Source: Roseisolibacter agri (GTDB lineage: Bacteria; Gemmatimonadota; Gemmatimonadetes; Gemmatimonadales; Gemmatimonadaceae). Taken from it: a DNA stretch of 64,000 nt. Location of the stretch: contig NZ_BRXS01000007.1 of NCBI RefSeq assembly GCF_030159095.1, positions 186,001-250,000 of the forward strand. The letters are read 5' to 3'. A program made the translations under genes and the position numbers. The notes beneath the pieces are model-generated. The model did not search any database. It saw only the letters and a list, made by a program, of their open reading frames with translations, and was not told the DNA's origin. Positions 8,075 through 16,127 of this stretch are shown here, piece after piece (position 1 is the stretch's first letter; every line of letters starts with the position of its first letter).

Positions 8075-8552
8075 CGGGGACAGGTCCAGCACGACGGAGC
8101 ACGGACGCAGCCCGGAGCTCGCGGCCCGCCGCCCGAGACGTCGTCACACCGCCGGCCATGATCGTTCTGGCGCGCGACACGGCCCGCGCGCGCACGTGCC
8201 ACGAGGCAAGCCGCGGCGACGCCGAAATGCTCTCGCAAGCTGCATGGCGTCGTGCAAAAAGCGAGGCGCGGAACGCCGCACCGCCGTGCGGTGGAATGAT
8301 GCAAGTGCTTGCGGGAGCGTGGCTTATCCTGGCGTGCCGGACGCGGCACGGCCGCTGCCCAATGCGACGGCGTGAATCGGTCGCGACATGCGGCACGACG
8401 CGCAGAACACCGCGAGTCAGGGCGCTCGCCGAGACCCGGACGACACTCAAGTCCGCGACGGGCGCCGCCGATATCACGACTCGGATCGACCACGCAGGAC
8501 CACGCAGTACCGCCTCGCACCACCGTCCCCCCCAACACCGGAGTCGCGCGTC
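8075..8552. other. Gene-free leader region of pilA
   Basis: About 480 bases with no convincing gene. It is less G+C-rich than its neighbours around 8215-8330. I see a short perfect dyad GCAAG-TG-CTTGC (8301-8312), a CCGCAC-CGCC-GTGCGG hairpin just before it, and a paired CTCGC/GCGAG further upstream. A GG-N10-GC arrangement starts at 8331 (TGGCGTG), but its -12 half is poor. This is where a PilR-bound enhancer and sigma-54 promoter would be expected. Confidence 0.4.
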
Positions 8553-8969
8553 ATGCGTACCAACAACCGCAAGGGCTTCTCGCTCATCGAGCTCCTGATC
8601 GTCGTCGTGATCATCGGCATCCTCGCCGCGATCGCGATCCCGAAGTTCGCGAACACGAAGGAGAAGGCGTACATCGCCCAGATGAAGTCCGACCTGAAGA
8701 ACCTCGCCTCGGCGCAGGAGTCGTACTTCGCGGACAAGAACACGTACGCCAGCCTCGCCGACATCCAGCTCGCCCCGTACAGCTGGACGGTCTCGGGCGG
8801 CGCGCAGGTCACGCCGTCGGTCACGGGCGCCGCGGGCGGCTGGAGCGCCTCGCTGGTCGACAACCGCGTCACGAGCGTCGGCGCGACGAAGAACTGCGGC
8901 ATCTACGCCGGTGGCGTCACTCCGCCGAACGCTGCGGTGACGGCCGAGGGCGTGGTCGCCTGCTGGTAA
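8553..8969 (+). CDS. pilA: Type IV major pilin PilA
   Basis: A 138-residue type IVa prepilin, the main subunit of the pilus fibre. The short basic leader MRTNNRKG is followed by FSLIELLIVVVIIGILAAIA: cleavage after Gly8 leaves N-methyl-Phe1 and Glu5, the canonical class III signal. The hydrophobic helix continues into KFANTKEKAYIAQMKSDLKN, then a small globular head with a Tyr/Ser-rich turn. Two Cys near the end (KNCGIY and VACW) probably form the D-region disulphide. The ATG at 8553 is fixed by the leader. A hairpin terminator lies 33 bases after the stop. Confidence 0.95.
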   Translation: MRTNNRKGFSLIELLIVVVIIGILAAIAIPKFANTKEKAYIAQMKSDLKNLASAQESYFADKNTYASLADIQLAPYSWTVSGGAQVTPSVTGAAGGWSASLVDNRVTSVGATKNCGIYAGGVTPPNAAVTAEGVVACW

Positions 8970-9001
8970 GCTTCGGCTGACGCAGCACCCGCTCGACGCG
9001 C

Positions 9002-9033
9002 ATGGGGCGGTCTCCTCCGGGAGGCCGCCCCAT
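9002..9033 (+). terminator. Hairpin after pilA
   Basis: ATGGGGCGG (9002-9010) pairs with CCGCCCCAT (9025-9033), extended by an inner CTCC/GGAG pairing. There is no T-tract, as in the other hairpins of this GC-rich genome. It would separate the highly expressed pilin transcript from the kinase gene that follows. Confidence 0.65.
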
Positions 9034-9104
9034 CGCGCATTCGGGCCTCGCGACTGGGCCCCCGATTGCGAACCGGCCCGGTCGGTCGTCCATTGCGCGG
9101 CGCC

Positions 9105-10334
9105 ATGACGACCGCCTCCCGACCAGCTCCGGTCCCCCCGACCGATCCCGGCACCGACGCCTCCGAGCGCGCGGTGCCGCGCGCGCGTCTGGCCCTGCGG
9201 GCCGCGGGCGTCGCGGGCGCGATCGGGCTGGGCGTCGCCGTGGCCGGCGTGGTGGCCGTGCGCGCGGACGCCGCACCCGTGGCGATCGCGCTCGGTGGCG
9301 CCGCGGTGTGTGCGCTCGCGGCCTGGCTCTGGGTGCGGCGCCACGTCGAGCGCCCGCTCGCCCGCGTGGCCGTCGACGGCACGCCCGACGCCGACGTCGA
9401 GGCGCTCGCCGCGCGCACGCGCGCGCTCGCCGACCGGATGCGCGCGGGCGAGGCCCAGCGCGCGCGCGCCGAGAAGCTGGCGACCGTGGGGCGCATGGCG
9501 GCGGGGATCGCGCACGAGGTGGGCAACCCGCTGGCCGCCATCAACGGCTACGCCCACGTGCTGCGCGCGCGCACGGCCTCGCAGCCCGAGCTGGCGCCGG
9601 TGCTCGACGCGCTGGAGCGCGAGAGCGCGCGCATCGACCGCATCGTGCGCGGGCTGCTCGACTTCGCCCGTCCGCGCCGCATCACGCCGGCGATGGTGAG
9701 CGTCAACGGCGTGCTCGAGGGCGCGGTGGCGCTGCTGCGCGACCAGGGCGTGCTGCGCCGCCTCACCGTGCAGGCCGAGCTGGCCGACCCGACGCCCGCG
9801 GTGTTCGCGGAGCGGCACGAGCTCGAGCAGGTGATCGTCAACCTGCTGCTGAACGCCGCCGACGCGATGGACGGCGGGCCGGGCACCATCGCGCTCGTGT
9901 CGCGCGAGGTCGCGGTCGACGAGCTGGGACGCGAGGCGCGCCGGCGCGCGGGCGACGCGCCCGACACGATCGCGCCGCCGCGCCGCAACCGCCGCGTGAC
10001 CGAGTGGCTCTCCGACGGCGGGCGCGCGCCGCGCGCGGTGGCGCAGATCGTCGTCGCCGACTCCGGCCCCGGCATCGCGCCCGAGGACTGGGAGCGCGTG
10101 TTCGATCCCTTCTACTCGACGAAGGACGCAGGGAAGGGGACCGGCCTGGGGCTCGCGATCGTCGCCCGCACGGTGGACCAGCTGGGTGGCGCGGTGTGGG
10201 TGCAGCGCGCGCGCGAGGGCGGCGCGGCGTTCGTGATCGTGCTCCCACTGGCCGATTCCCTCGCGCCGACGGGGATGGCCGCCGTCTCGGCCGACGCCGG
10301 CGAGGAGCAGCTCGACCTCCTGCTGCGGCGATAG
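9105..10334 (+). CDS. Membrane sensor histidine kinase
   Basis: A 409-residue kinase with two predicted N-terminal membrane helices (about residues 31-53 and 59-77), a short linker, and the phospho-acceptor helix MAAGIAHEVGNPLAAINGYA carrying the H-box His. The ATPase domain has N-box VIVNLLLNAADAMDG, G1 VADSGPGIAPEDWERVFDPF and G2 GKGTGLGLAIV. About 55 residues rich in Arg/Pro separate the N-box from G1, longer than usual. No response regulator follows, so its partner is unknown. It sits inside the pilus island between pilA and the pseudopilins, suggesting pilus-related signalling. The start ATG 9105 was taken as the first plausible one. Confidence 0.85.
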   Translation: MTTASRPAPVPPTDPGTDASERAVPRARLALRAAGVAGAIGLGVAVAGVVAVRADAAPVAIALGGAAVCALAAWLWVRRHVERPLARVAVDGTPDADVEALAARTRALADRMRAGEAQRARAEKLATVGRMAAGIAHEVGNPLAAINGYAHVLRARTASQPELAPVLDALERESARIDRIVRGLLDFARPRRITPAMVSVNGVLEGAVALLRDQGVLRRLTVQAELADPTPAVFAERHELEQVIVNLLLNAADAMDGGPGTIALVSREVAVDELGREARRRAGDAPDTIAPPRRNRRVTEWLSDGGRAPRAVAQIVVADSGPGIAPEDWERVFDPFYSTKDAGKGTGLGLAIVARTVDQLGGAVWVQRAREGGAAFVIVLPLADSLAPTGMAAVSADAGEEQLDLLLRR

Positions 10335-10421
10335 GCGCGCGAAGCGCCCGGTGCGGCGCCATGCGCCGCCGCGCGCTCGCGTGATGCGTGGTCGCGAGCC
10401 GCCCGGGCGTACCGTGCGCCC

Positions 10422-10796
10422 ATGCGATCGCGCACCGCCACGACCCCGTCACGCCTCCCGCGCGGCGACACCATCGTCGAGGCGCTCGTCGCGCTCCTGC
10501 TGCTCGCGACCGGCGCGCTGGCGCTGATCGGGCACACGGCGACGCTCACGCGCGACGAGCGTCGCGCGGCCGCGCGTCATCACGCCGCCGCGCTGCTGGA
10601 GGCGCGCGCGGCGGAGTGGGCCGGTGCGCCGTGCGCGGACGGCGCGGGCGCGCGCACCGTGGACGGCCTCGCGGAGTCGTGGACCGCGTCGCGCGACGCG
10701 GACTCGCTCGCGATCCTGGTGGACTCGCTGCGCGCCGCGGACGATCGGGGCGGCGTGCGCGCGGGGCTGGTGGCGGTGCGCGGGTGCGCGCCATGA
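10422..10796 (+). CDS. Minor pilin / type II pseudopilin
   Basis: A 124-residue prepilin-like protein. The leader ends PRG and is followed by DTIVEALVALLLLATGALAL, so prepilin peptidase would cut after Gly and leave Glu at +5, as in functional pilins. The rest is short and has two Cys (GAPCADG and VRGCAP) likely to be disulphide-bonded. It is a PilV/FimT-like minor pilin candidate, probably part of a priming tip complex with the next two genes. Its stop overlaps the next start (ATGA). Confidence 0.8.
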   Translation: MRSRTATTPSRLPRGDTIVEALVALLLLATGALALIGHTATLTRDERRAAARHHAAALLEARAAEWAGAPCADGAGARTVDGLAESWTASRDADSLAILVDSLRAADDRGGVRAGLVAVRGCAP

Positions 10797-11677
10797 TCTC
10801 AACGACCGGAGTGCGACGCTCGCCGCGTGCGCGCGCCGGCACCTCGCTGCCCGCCGTGCTGATCGGCGTCACGCTGTCGACGCTCGCGGTGGCGCTGCTC
10901 GGGCGCGCGATGGTGGACCTGCTGCGTCACGCGCACCGCCTGCACGCGCGCGAGCAGGCGCGCGCGCAGCTCGGCCAGGCCGCGGGCGTGCTGGCCGCGG
11001 AGCTGCGCGGCGCGACCGCCCTGCCGTCGCCCACCGACGTCGCCGATCTCCTGCTCGTCGCCGACACCGCCGTCGAGGTGCGCGCGCCCGTCGGCGGCGG
11101 CGTGGCCTGCGCCACCGGCGGCGACTATGTCGAGGTGCTGGAGTCCGTCGCCACCGGCGCGCCGGCGGTCGGCTGGTGGAGCGACGCGCCCGAGGCGGGC
11201 GACGTCGTCCACGTGCACGACGAGGGCGCGCAGCCCACCGTGCGCGACGACGCGTGGCACGCGCGCGACCTCGTGGCCGTCGAGCATTCCGCGACCGCGT
11301 GCGCCACCGGCCCGTTCGCGCCGTGGCGCGCGGCGGGCGCGCAGCTGCGGCTCCGCCTCGCGGGCGCCGCGCTGCCGGCGACGGTGAGCGCGGGCGCGCC
11401 GGTGCGCGTGACGCGGCGACGCCGCTACGTGCACTACCGCGCCGGCGACGGCACCTGGCAGCTGGGACAACGCGAATGGTCCGCCGCACTCGGCGCGCTG
11501 CAGCCGGTCGCGGGGCCGCTCGCCTCGCGCAGCGCGCAGGCGCCGGGGCTCTCGGTCGTCGCGCGCGACGCCGGCCGCCTCGACGTCGTCGCGCGCGTCG
11601 AGCTCGCGTTCCCGGGCGCACGCTGGCGCGACTCCGCGGTGGTGCGCGCGCCGCTCGACACGGGACGCGCGCCATGA
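10793..11677 (+). CDS. PilW-like minor pilin with atypical signal
   Basis: A 294-residue protein with a prepilin-like N-terminus (RARAGTSLPAVLIGVTLSTL): a Gly cleavage point and hydrophobic helix are present, but the residue at +5 is Ala, not Glu. Absence of Glu5 is characteristic of tip pseudopilins such as GspK. Its size and its position between a PilV-like and a PilX-like gene suggest a PilW-like subunit. The body is beta-rich with two Cys (VACATG and ATACATG). It overlaps both neighbours by 4 bases, so the three are expected in fixed ratio. Confidence 0.7.
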   Translation: MISTTGVRRSPRARAGTSLPAVLIGVTLSTLAVALLGRAMVDLLRHAHRLHAREQARAQLGQAAGVLAAELRGATALPSPTDVADLLLVADTAVEVRAPVGGGVACATGGDYVEVLESVATGAPAVGWWSDAPEAGDVVHVHDEGAQPTVRDDAWHARDLVAVEHSATACATGPFAPWRAAGAQLRLRLAGAALPATVSAGAPVRVTRRRRYVHYRAGDGTWQLGQREWSAALGALQPVAGPLASRSAQAPGLSVVARDAGRLDVVARVELAFPGARWRDSAVVRAPLDTGRAP

Positions 11678-12846
11678 GCGGTCACGGGTCGTCCCGTCCG
11701 AGGCACGTCACGCGGCGCGGCACCGCGCTGCCGCTCGCGCTCGTGCTGCTGACCGTCGGCGCGGTGCTCGCGACCGCCGGGGAGGCGACGATGCGCGACG
11801 GCGTGCGCGCCAGCCGGGCATCGGTCGCGGCGCTGCAGGCGCGTGCGACGTCCGAGGCGGCCGTCGCGTGGGCGCAGCGCCACTGGAGCCCGGGCTGGGT
11901 GCTCGCGCTACGGCCCGGCGGCACGCGGCGCGTGAGCGTCACGACCGCCGCCGGCACCGCGACCCTCGACGTCGTGCGGCTCGACGTGCACCGCTACCTG
12001 CTCGTTGCGGAGTCGCGCGTCGCCACCGGCGTCGTGGGGGCGGGATCGCTCGCCGTCCGACGTGCGGGCGCGTTCGTGCGGCTGTCGCGCGTCTGGATCG
12101 CGCCGCCGGCGGCGCTCACCTCCGGCGGCGCGGTGGTCGCGGCCGCGGGCGCGGTGCTGCGCGGCGGCGACGTCGCGCCGGCCGGCTGGGACTGCCCGCC
12201 GCCGCTCCCGGTCCCCGCCGATCTCGCGATCGGCGCCGACGCCGATTCCGTCGGCGTCGCGCCGGACGTGCCGGCCGCGCACCGCGTCCTCGTCACGCCG
12301 GCCGCGCGCGACGACGCGACCTTCGACGTCTACGGTGATCAGTCGTGGGACGCGCTGGTGCAGCGCGCCGACGTCGTCGTCCCCTCGGGCACGGATGTCT
12401 CGCCGCTCCCGCGCGAGGCCGGCGGCGCGTGCGTCGTCGACGTCGGCAGCTGGGGCGAGCCGCGACGCGGGGCGGGCGCGTCGGCCGCGTGCACGGAGGT
12501 CGCACCGGTCGTCCACGTGCGTGGCGCAGAGGTCACGCGCCTGCGCGGTCCCGCGCGCATGCAGGGCATTCTGCTCGTCGACGGCGACCTCGAAGTGGAG
12601 GGCGACGTCGCCATCACCGGCGTCGTCATCGTGCGCGGCGCGCTGCGCGCTCCGAATGCGTCGATGCGCGTGACGGGCGCGCTGCTCGTGCGTCAGCGCG
12701 CGGCCGCGACGGGTGCTGCGCACGCCGTCGTGCTGGGCCCCGCGAGCGTCGTCGAATCCTCGTCCTGCGCGGTCACGACCGTCACGCTGGTGGCCTCGCG
12801 CGTCATGTCCCTAGGCAGGCGGGGAGGGGTCACCGTCACACGGTAG
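11674..12846 (+). CDS. PilX-like large minor pilin
   Basis: A 390-residue protein with an N-terminal RRGTALPLALVLLTVGAVLA segment that resembles the PilX N-terminal domain: Gly, then a hydrophobic helix without Glu5. The central part is of unknown fold with Cys at WDCPPP, GACVVD and AACTEV. Near residues 285-345 it has a regular beta pattern (MQGILLVDGDLEVEGDVAIT, GVVIVRGAL, SMRVTGALLV) reminiscent of a short right-handed beta-helix or polymer-forming repeat. It is the last of three overlapping minor pilin genes; about 130 bases separate it from pilM. Confidence 0.7.
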   Translation: MSGHGSSRPRHVTRRGTALPLALVLLTVGAVLATAGEATMRDGVRASRASVAALQARATSEAAVAWAQRHWSPGWVLALRPGGTRRVSVTTAAGTATLDVVRLDVHRYLLVAESRVATGVVGAGSLAVRRAGAFVRLSRVWIAPPAALTSGGAVVAAAGAVLRGGDVAPAGWDCPPPLPVPADLAIGADADSVGVAPDVPAAHRVLVTPAARDDATFDVYGDQSWDALVQRADVVVPSGTDVSPLPREAGGACVVDVGSWGEPRRGAGASAACTEVAPVVHVRGAEVTRLRGPARMQGILLVDGDLEVEGDVAITGVVIVRGALRAPNASMRVTGALLVRQRAAATGAAHAVVLGPASVVESSSCAVTTVTLVASRVMSLGRRGGVTVTR

Positions 12847-12976
12847 GCCAGGAGGTGACGGATCGCACGCCTCAGCCGTTACCCCCGGTGCGCCCCGTTC
12901 GTGTTGAGCGCGTGAAGCGGCCGACGTGCATCGGCGGCGCGCGATCACCCTGCAAATCCTCACCGCTCACCCGCTC

Positions 12977-14035
12977 ATGCGCATCTTCGGTCGGAGCAAG
13001 CAGACCGTCGGTCTCGACATCGGATCCGGCCTCGTGAAGGCCACCGTCGTCGACCACTCGGGCGCCGTGCCGGAGCTGACGCGCGTCGTCGTCACGCCGC
13101 TGGCGGACGACGCGATCGTCGAGGGCGAGGTGATGGACCCGGCGCTCGTCGCCGACGCGGTGCGCGAGACGCTCGCCGCCGCCGCCGACCAGGCCAAGAA
13201 CGTCGTCGTCGCCATCGGCGGCCGCGACGTCATCGTCAAGCGCATCCGCATGGAGCGCGTGAAGGAGGCCGCCGCGCGGGAGCTGATTCGCTGGGAGGCG
13301 GAGCAGCACGTCCCGTTCGACATGGACTCCGTGCAGCTCGACTTCCAGATCCTCGATCCCGCCGGCGACGCGCCCGAGATGAGCGTGCTGCTCGTCGCGG
13401 CCAAGCGCGAGCTGGTCGAGGCGAAGGTCCGCCTGCTCGAGGATGCGGGCGCCAAGCCGCGCGTCGTCGACGTCGACGCCTTCGCGCTGCACAACGCCTT
13501 CGAGACCAGCTATCCCGACGCGCTCACCGGCGTCGTCGCGCTGGCGAACGTGGGCCACGAGGTCACCAACGTCAACATCCTCGAGGAGGGCGTGCCGGTG
13601 CTGACGCGCGACCTGGCCGCCGGCACGCGCCGCGTGCGCGAGGACCTGCAGCGCGAGCTCGGGCTGTCGGCGCGCGACGCGGAGCGCGTGCTGCAGGGGC
13701 ATGGCGACGCCGGTGGCGCGGCCACCGCTGCACTCGGCGCCATCGTCGCGCGGCACGCGCAGGACGTCGCGGTCGGCGTCGAGCGCGCGGCCGCGTTCCT
13801 CGAGTCCGCGTCGCGCACGGCCGGTCCGCTCCGCGCGCTCTACCTGTGCGGCGGCGGCGCGCGCATCCCGGGCCTCGCCCAGGCGGTCGCGACCCAGCTC
13901 CGCGTCTCGGTCGAGGTGGCGCAGCCCCTCGGCGGCATCGCGGTGCGCGACGGCGCGTTCGACGGCCTCGACGCCGACGCCGTCGCCCCGCTGCTGATGC
14001 TCCCCCTCGGCCTCGCCCTGCGGAAGGTCGCGTGA
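12977..14035 (+). CDS. pilM: Type IV pilus assembly ATPase-like protein PilM
   Basis: A 352-residue actin/FtsA-fold cytoplasmic protein that binds the N-terminal tail of PilN and links the inner-membrane alignment complex to the motor. The start gives MRIFGRSKQTVGLDIGSGLVKAT, containing the phosphate-1 loop of the actin fold. A second nucleotide loop is ALANVGHEVTNVNI and the adenosine motif is ALYLCGGGARIPGL. RWEAEQHVPFDMDSV is a typical PilM stretch. It heads pilM-N-O-P-Q; the ATG at 12977 was chosen by conservation of the first beta strand. Confidence 0.93.
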   Translation: MRIFGRSKQTVGLDIGSGLVKATVVDHSGAVPELTRVVVTPLADDAIVEGEVMDPALVADAVRETLAAAADQAKNVVVAIGGRDVIVKRIRMERVKEAAARELIRWEAEQHVPFDMDSVQLDFQILDPAGDAPEMSVLLVAAKRELVEAKVRLLEDAGAKPRVVDVDAFALHNAFETSYPDALTGVVALANVGHEVTNVNILEEGVPVLTRDLAAGTRRVREDLQRELGLSARDAERVLQGHGDAGGAATAALGAIVARHAQDVAVGVERAAAFLESASRTAGPLRALYLCGGGARIPGLAQAVATQLRVSVEVAQPLGGIAVRDGAFDGLDADAVAPLLMLPLGLALRKVA

Positions 14036-14069
14036 CCGCGCCGCGTCCCGCCCACTCCGGAGCCGCCCG

Positions 14070-14810
14070 ATGATCATCGAGGTCAACCTCCTCCCCGGCC
14101 GCCAGGCCGCGCGCCGCGGCACGAGCCCCACGGTCGGGGCGCTCGTCGAGCGCGCGAAGCTCGCCGTCCGCGACCGCTACCTCGCCGCCGCCGTCGTCAT
14201 GCTCGTCGGCAGCGCCGGCGGCATCGGCGGCGCGCACGTCCTCCAGCTGCGCGACGCCGAGCAGCTCGCGGAGCGCGAGACCGCCGCCGTCGGCGACTCG
14301 ACGCGCTTCCACAGCGTGATCAAGGACCGCAAGCAGGCGCTGGCCGAGCGGGACTCGGTGGAGAAGCAGCTCGCGATCATCGCGGCCATCGACAGCAACC
14401 GCTACGTCTGGGCGCACGTGCTCGATGAGGTGAGCCAGAGCCTCCCCGCCTACACCTGGCTCACCAACGTCAAGCAGACGAGCGGCGCGCCGCGCCCCGC
14501 CGCCGCGCGCAAGTCCACCGACACGACCGCGGCGGGCAAGGCCGCCGCCAAGGCCGACTCGATCGCCGCCGACAGCGCCAAGGGCGGCCTGAAGTTCCGC
14601 ATCGTCGGCCAGACGGTCGACATCCAGGCGCTGACGACGTTCATGCGCGACCTCGAGGCGTCGCCGTTCGTGCAGCGCGTGCAGCTCGCGAAGTCCGAGG
14701 CGGTCGTCGTCGACGGCCGCGACGTCACGGAGTTCACGCTCGACGGCGAGTACGAGACGCCGATGCGCGGGCTCGTGCGGACGCGGGCGACCACCGTTCC
14801 GCTGCGCTGA
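14070..14810 (+). CDS. pilN: Pilus alignment protein PilN
   Basis: A 246-residue bitopic inner-membrane protein. It starts MIIEVNLLPGRQ, the conserved INLLP motif that docks in PilM. One transmembrane helix (about residues 37-58), a periplasmic coiled coil and a ferredoxin-like fold (FRIVGQTVDIQALTTFMRDL) follow. An Ala/Lys/Asp-rich insert lies around residues 135-170. It pairs with PilO. Confidence 0.92.
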   Translation: MIIEVNLLPGRQAARRGTSPTVGALVERAKLAVRDRYLAAAVVMLVGSAGGIGGAHVLQLRDAEQLAERETAAVGDSTRFHSVIKDRKQALAERDSVEKQLAIIAAIDSNRYVWAHVLDEVSQSLPAYTWLTNVKQTSGAPRPAAARKSTDTTAAGKAAAKADSIAADSAKGGLKFRIVGQTVDIQALTTFMRDLEASPFVQRVQLAKSEAVVVDGRDVTEFTLDGEYETPMRGLVRTRATTVPLR

Positions 14811-14820
14811 GGAGAGCCCC

Positions 14821-15465
14821 GTGCCGCTGCTCCCGACCGAGAAGAAGGACCAGATCAAGTTCGCCGTGGCGCTGATCGCCGGCGGGCTGGGGGTCTACTA
14901 CTACCTCTACCCGTACAGCGCGCGCGCGCTGGAGCTCGACGAGCAGCGCGCGCGCGTCGAGCGGCTCGAGGACACGAACGAGCGCGCGATGCGCGAGCTG
15001 AAGCGCGGCACCGCGAAGACGCTCCGCGCGCAGGCCGCGCGCTCGCGCGCCACGCTCGGCGTGCTGCGCCAGCTGGTGCCGACCGCGCACGAGGTGCCGG
15101 CGGTGCTCGAGGAGGTCTCGACGGCCGCGCGCCGCGCGGGCCTCGAGATCGGCGGCGTGCAGCCCGAGCCGGTGATCGGCGGCGACCAGTTCGACACGCA
15201 CCGCTACAAGGTGACGGTGGTCGGCAGCTACCACGCGCTGACCTCCTTCATGGCGAACGTCGGCTCGCTGCCTCGCATCGTGGCGCCGGTGACGTTCGCG
15301 CTCGCGCCCGCGCAGGCGAAGAACAGCGCGCAGGCCGCGGCGCGCCCCGCCGGCGCTCCCGCCCCCACCGTGCAGCCGCTGATGGCGACGGTGACGCTCC
15401 AGACCTACGTGGCGCACACCGCGGCGCCCGGCGGCGCCTCGCGCGCCGGAGAGGTGCTCCCGTGA
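14821..15465 (+). CDS. pilO: Pilus alignment protein PilO
   Basis: A 214-residue inner-membrane protein with a GTG start at 14821 preceded by GGAGAG. Short cytoplasmic tail, one transmembrane helix (FAVALIAGGLGVYYYLY), a coiled coil (residues 40-85) and a ferredoxin-like periplasmic domain (YKVTVVGSYHALTSFMANVG). It forms the heterodimer with PilN that transmits motor motion to the secretin. The C-terminus is extended and Ala/Pro-rich. Its stop overlaps pilP (GTGA). Confidence 0.9.
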   Translation: MPLLPTEKKDQIKFAVALIAGGLGVYYYLYPYSARALELDEQRARVERLEDTNERAMRELKRGTAKTLRAQAARSRATLGVLRQLVPTAHEVPAVLEEVSTAARRAGLEIGGVQPEPVIGGDQFDTHRYKVTVVGSYHALTSFMANVGSLPRIVAPVTFALAPAQAKNSAQAAARPAGAPAPTVQPLMATVTLQTYVAHTAAPGGASRAGEVLP

Positions 15466-16127
15466 CCCTCAATCCCCAGGCGCGGCGGCTCGCGCTGCTG
15501 GGCGTCGCGCTCTCGCTCACGCTCACCTCCGCGGGCTGGCTGTTCTTCGGCGCGCACGCCGAGGAGCCGACGGTGGTGGCGACGCCCGCGAAGGCGGCAG
15601 CCGTGAAGGCGACGGCGGCGGCCGCGAAGCCCGCAGCGGCTGCGACGCCGGCTGCGACGCCGGCTGCGACGCCCGCTCCGACCGCCACGAAGTCCGCGAA
15701 GGCCGAGCCGGTCGCGAAGGCGACGGCCGCTGCAGCCGCGCCGACGCCGGTGCGCCCCGCCGTGCGCGCGGTCCGCCGCGACACGACGCCCACCACCGCG
15801 ACCATCGAGCGCGAGGTGTTCGCCTACGGCGGCGGCGCGCGCCGCGATCCCTTCCGCGCGCTGATCTCGACGTCGGTGATCCGCCCGATGCCCAGCGAGC
15901 TGCGGCTCGTCGCGGTCGTCTACGATCCGCGCGGCGCCGGCTCGGTGGCCATCCTGCGCGACTCCACGACCAGGAAGCAGCATCGCGTCCGCCCCGGCCA
16001 GCTGCTCGGCCGCATGCGCGTGGCGCAGATCCGCCAGAAGCACGTCGTGTTCACGATCGAGGAGCTCGGCTTCAGCCGCCAGGAGATCCTGGGGCTTCAG
16101 GACTCTACCGCTACGAGGCTGCCATGA
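15462..16127 (+). CDS. pilP: Pilus assembly protein PilP-like
   Basis: A 221-residue protein. The N-terminal helix LALLGVALSLTLTSAGWLFF acts as an anchor or signal; unlike classical PilP I see no lipobox Cys. A long Ala/Lys/Thr/Pro linker (residues 40-105, with AATP repeats) leads to a compact beta domain containing RRDPFRAL and LRLVAVVYDP, the PilP signature regions. It docks PilNO to the PilQ N-domains. It overlaps pilO and pilQ by 4 bases each. Confidence 0.85.
   Translation: MTLNPQARRLALLGVALSLTLTSAGWLFFGAHAEEPTVVATPAKAAAVKATAAAAKPAAAATPAATPAATPAPTATKSAKAEPVAKATAAAAAPTPVRPAVRAVRRDTTPTTATIEREVFAYGGGARRDPFRALISTSVIRPMPSELRLVAVVYDPRGAGSVAILRDSTTRKQHRVRPGQLLGRMRVAQIRQKHVVFTIEELGFSRQEILGLQDSTATRLP

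Noticed and set aside
8330-8344. Sigma-54 promoter for pilA (TGGCGTG, GG-N10-GC)
   Set aside because: The -24 half is acceptable but the -12 half reads ACGC rather than TTGC. Spacing alone is common in GC-rich DNA, so it is not listed as a feature.
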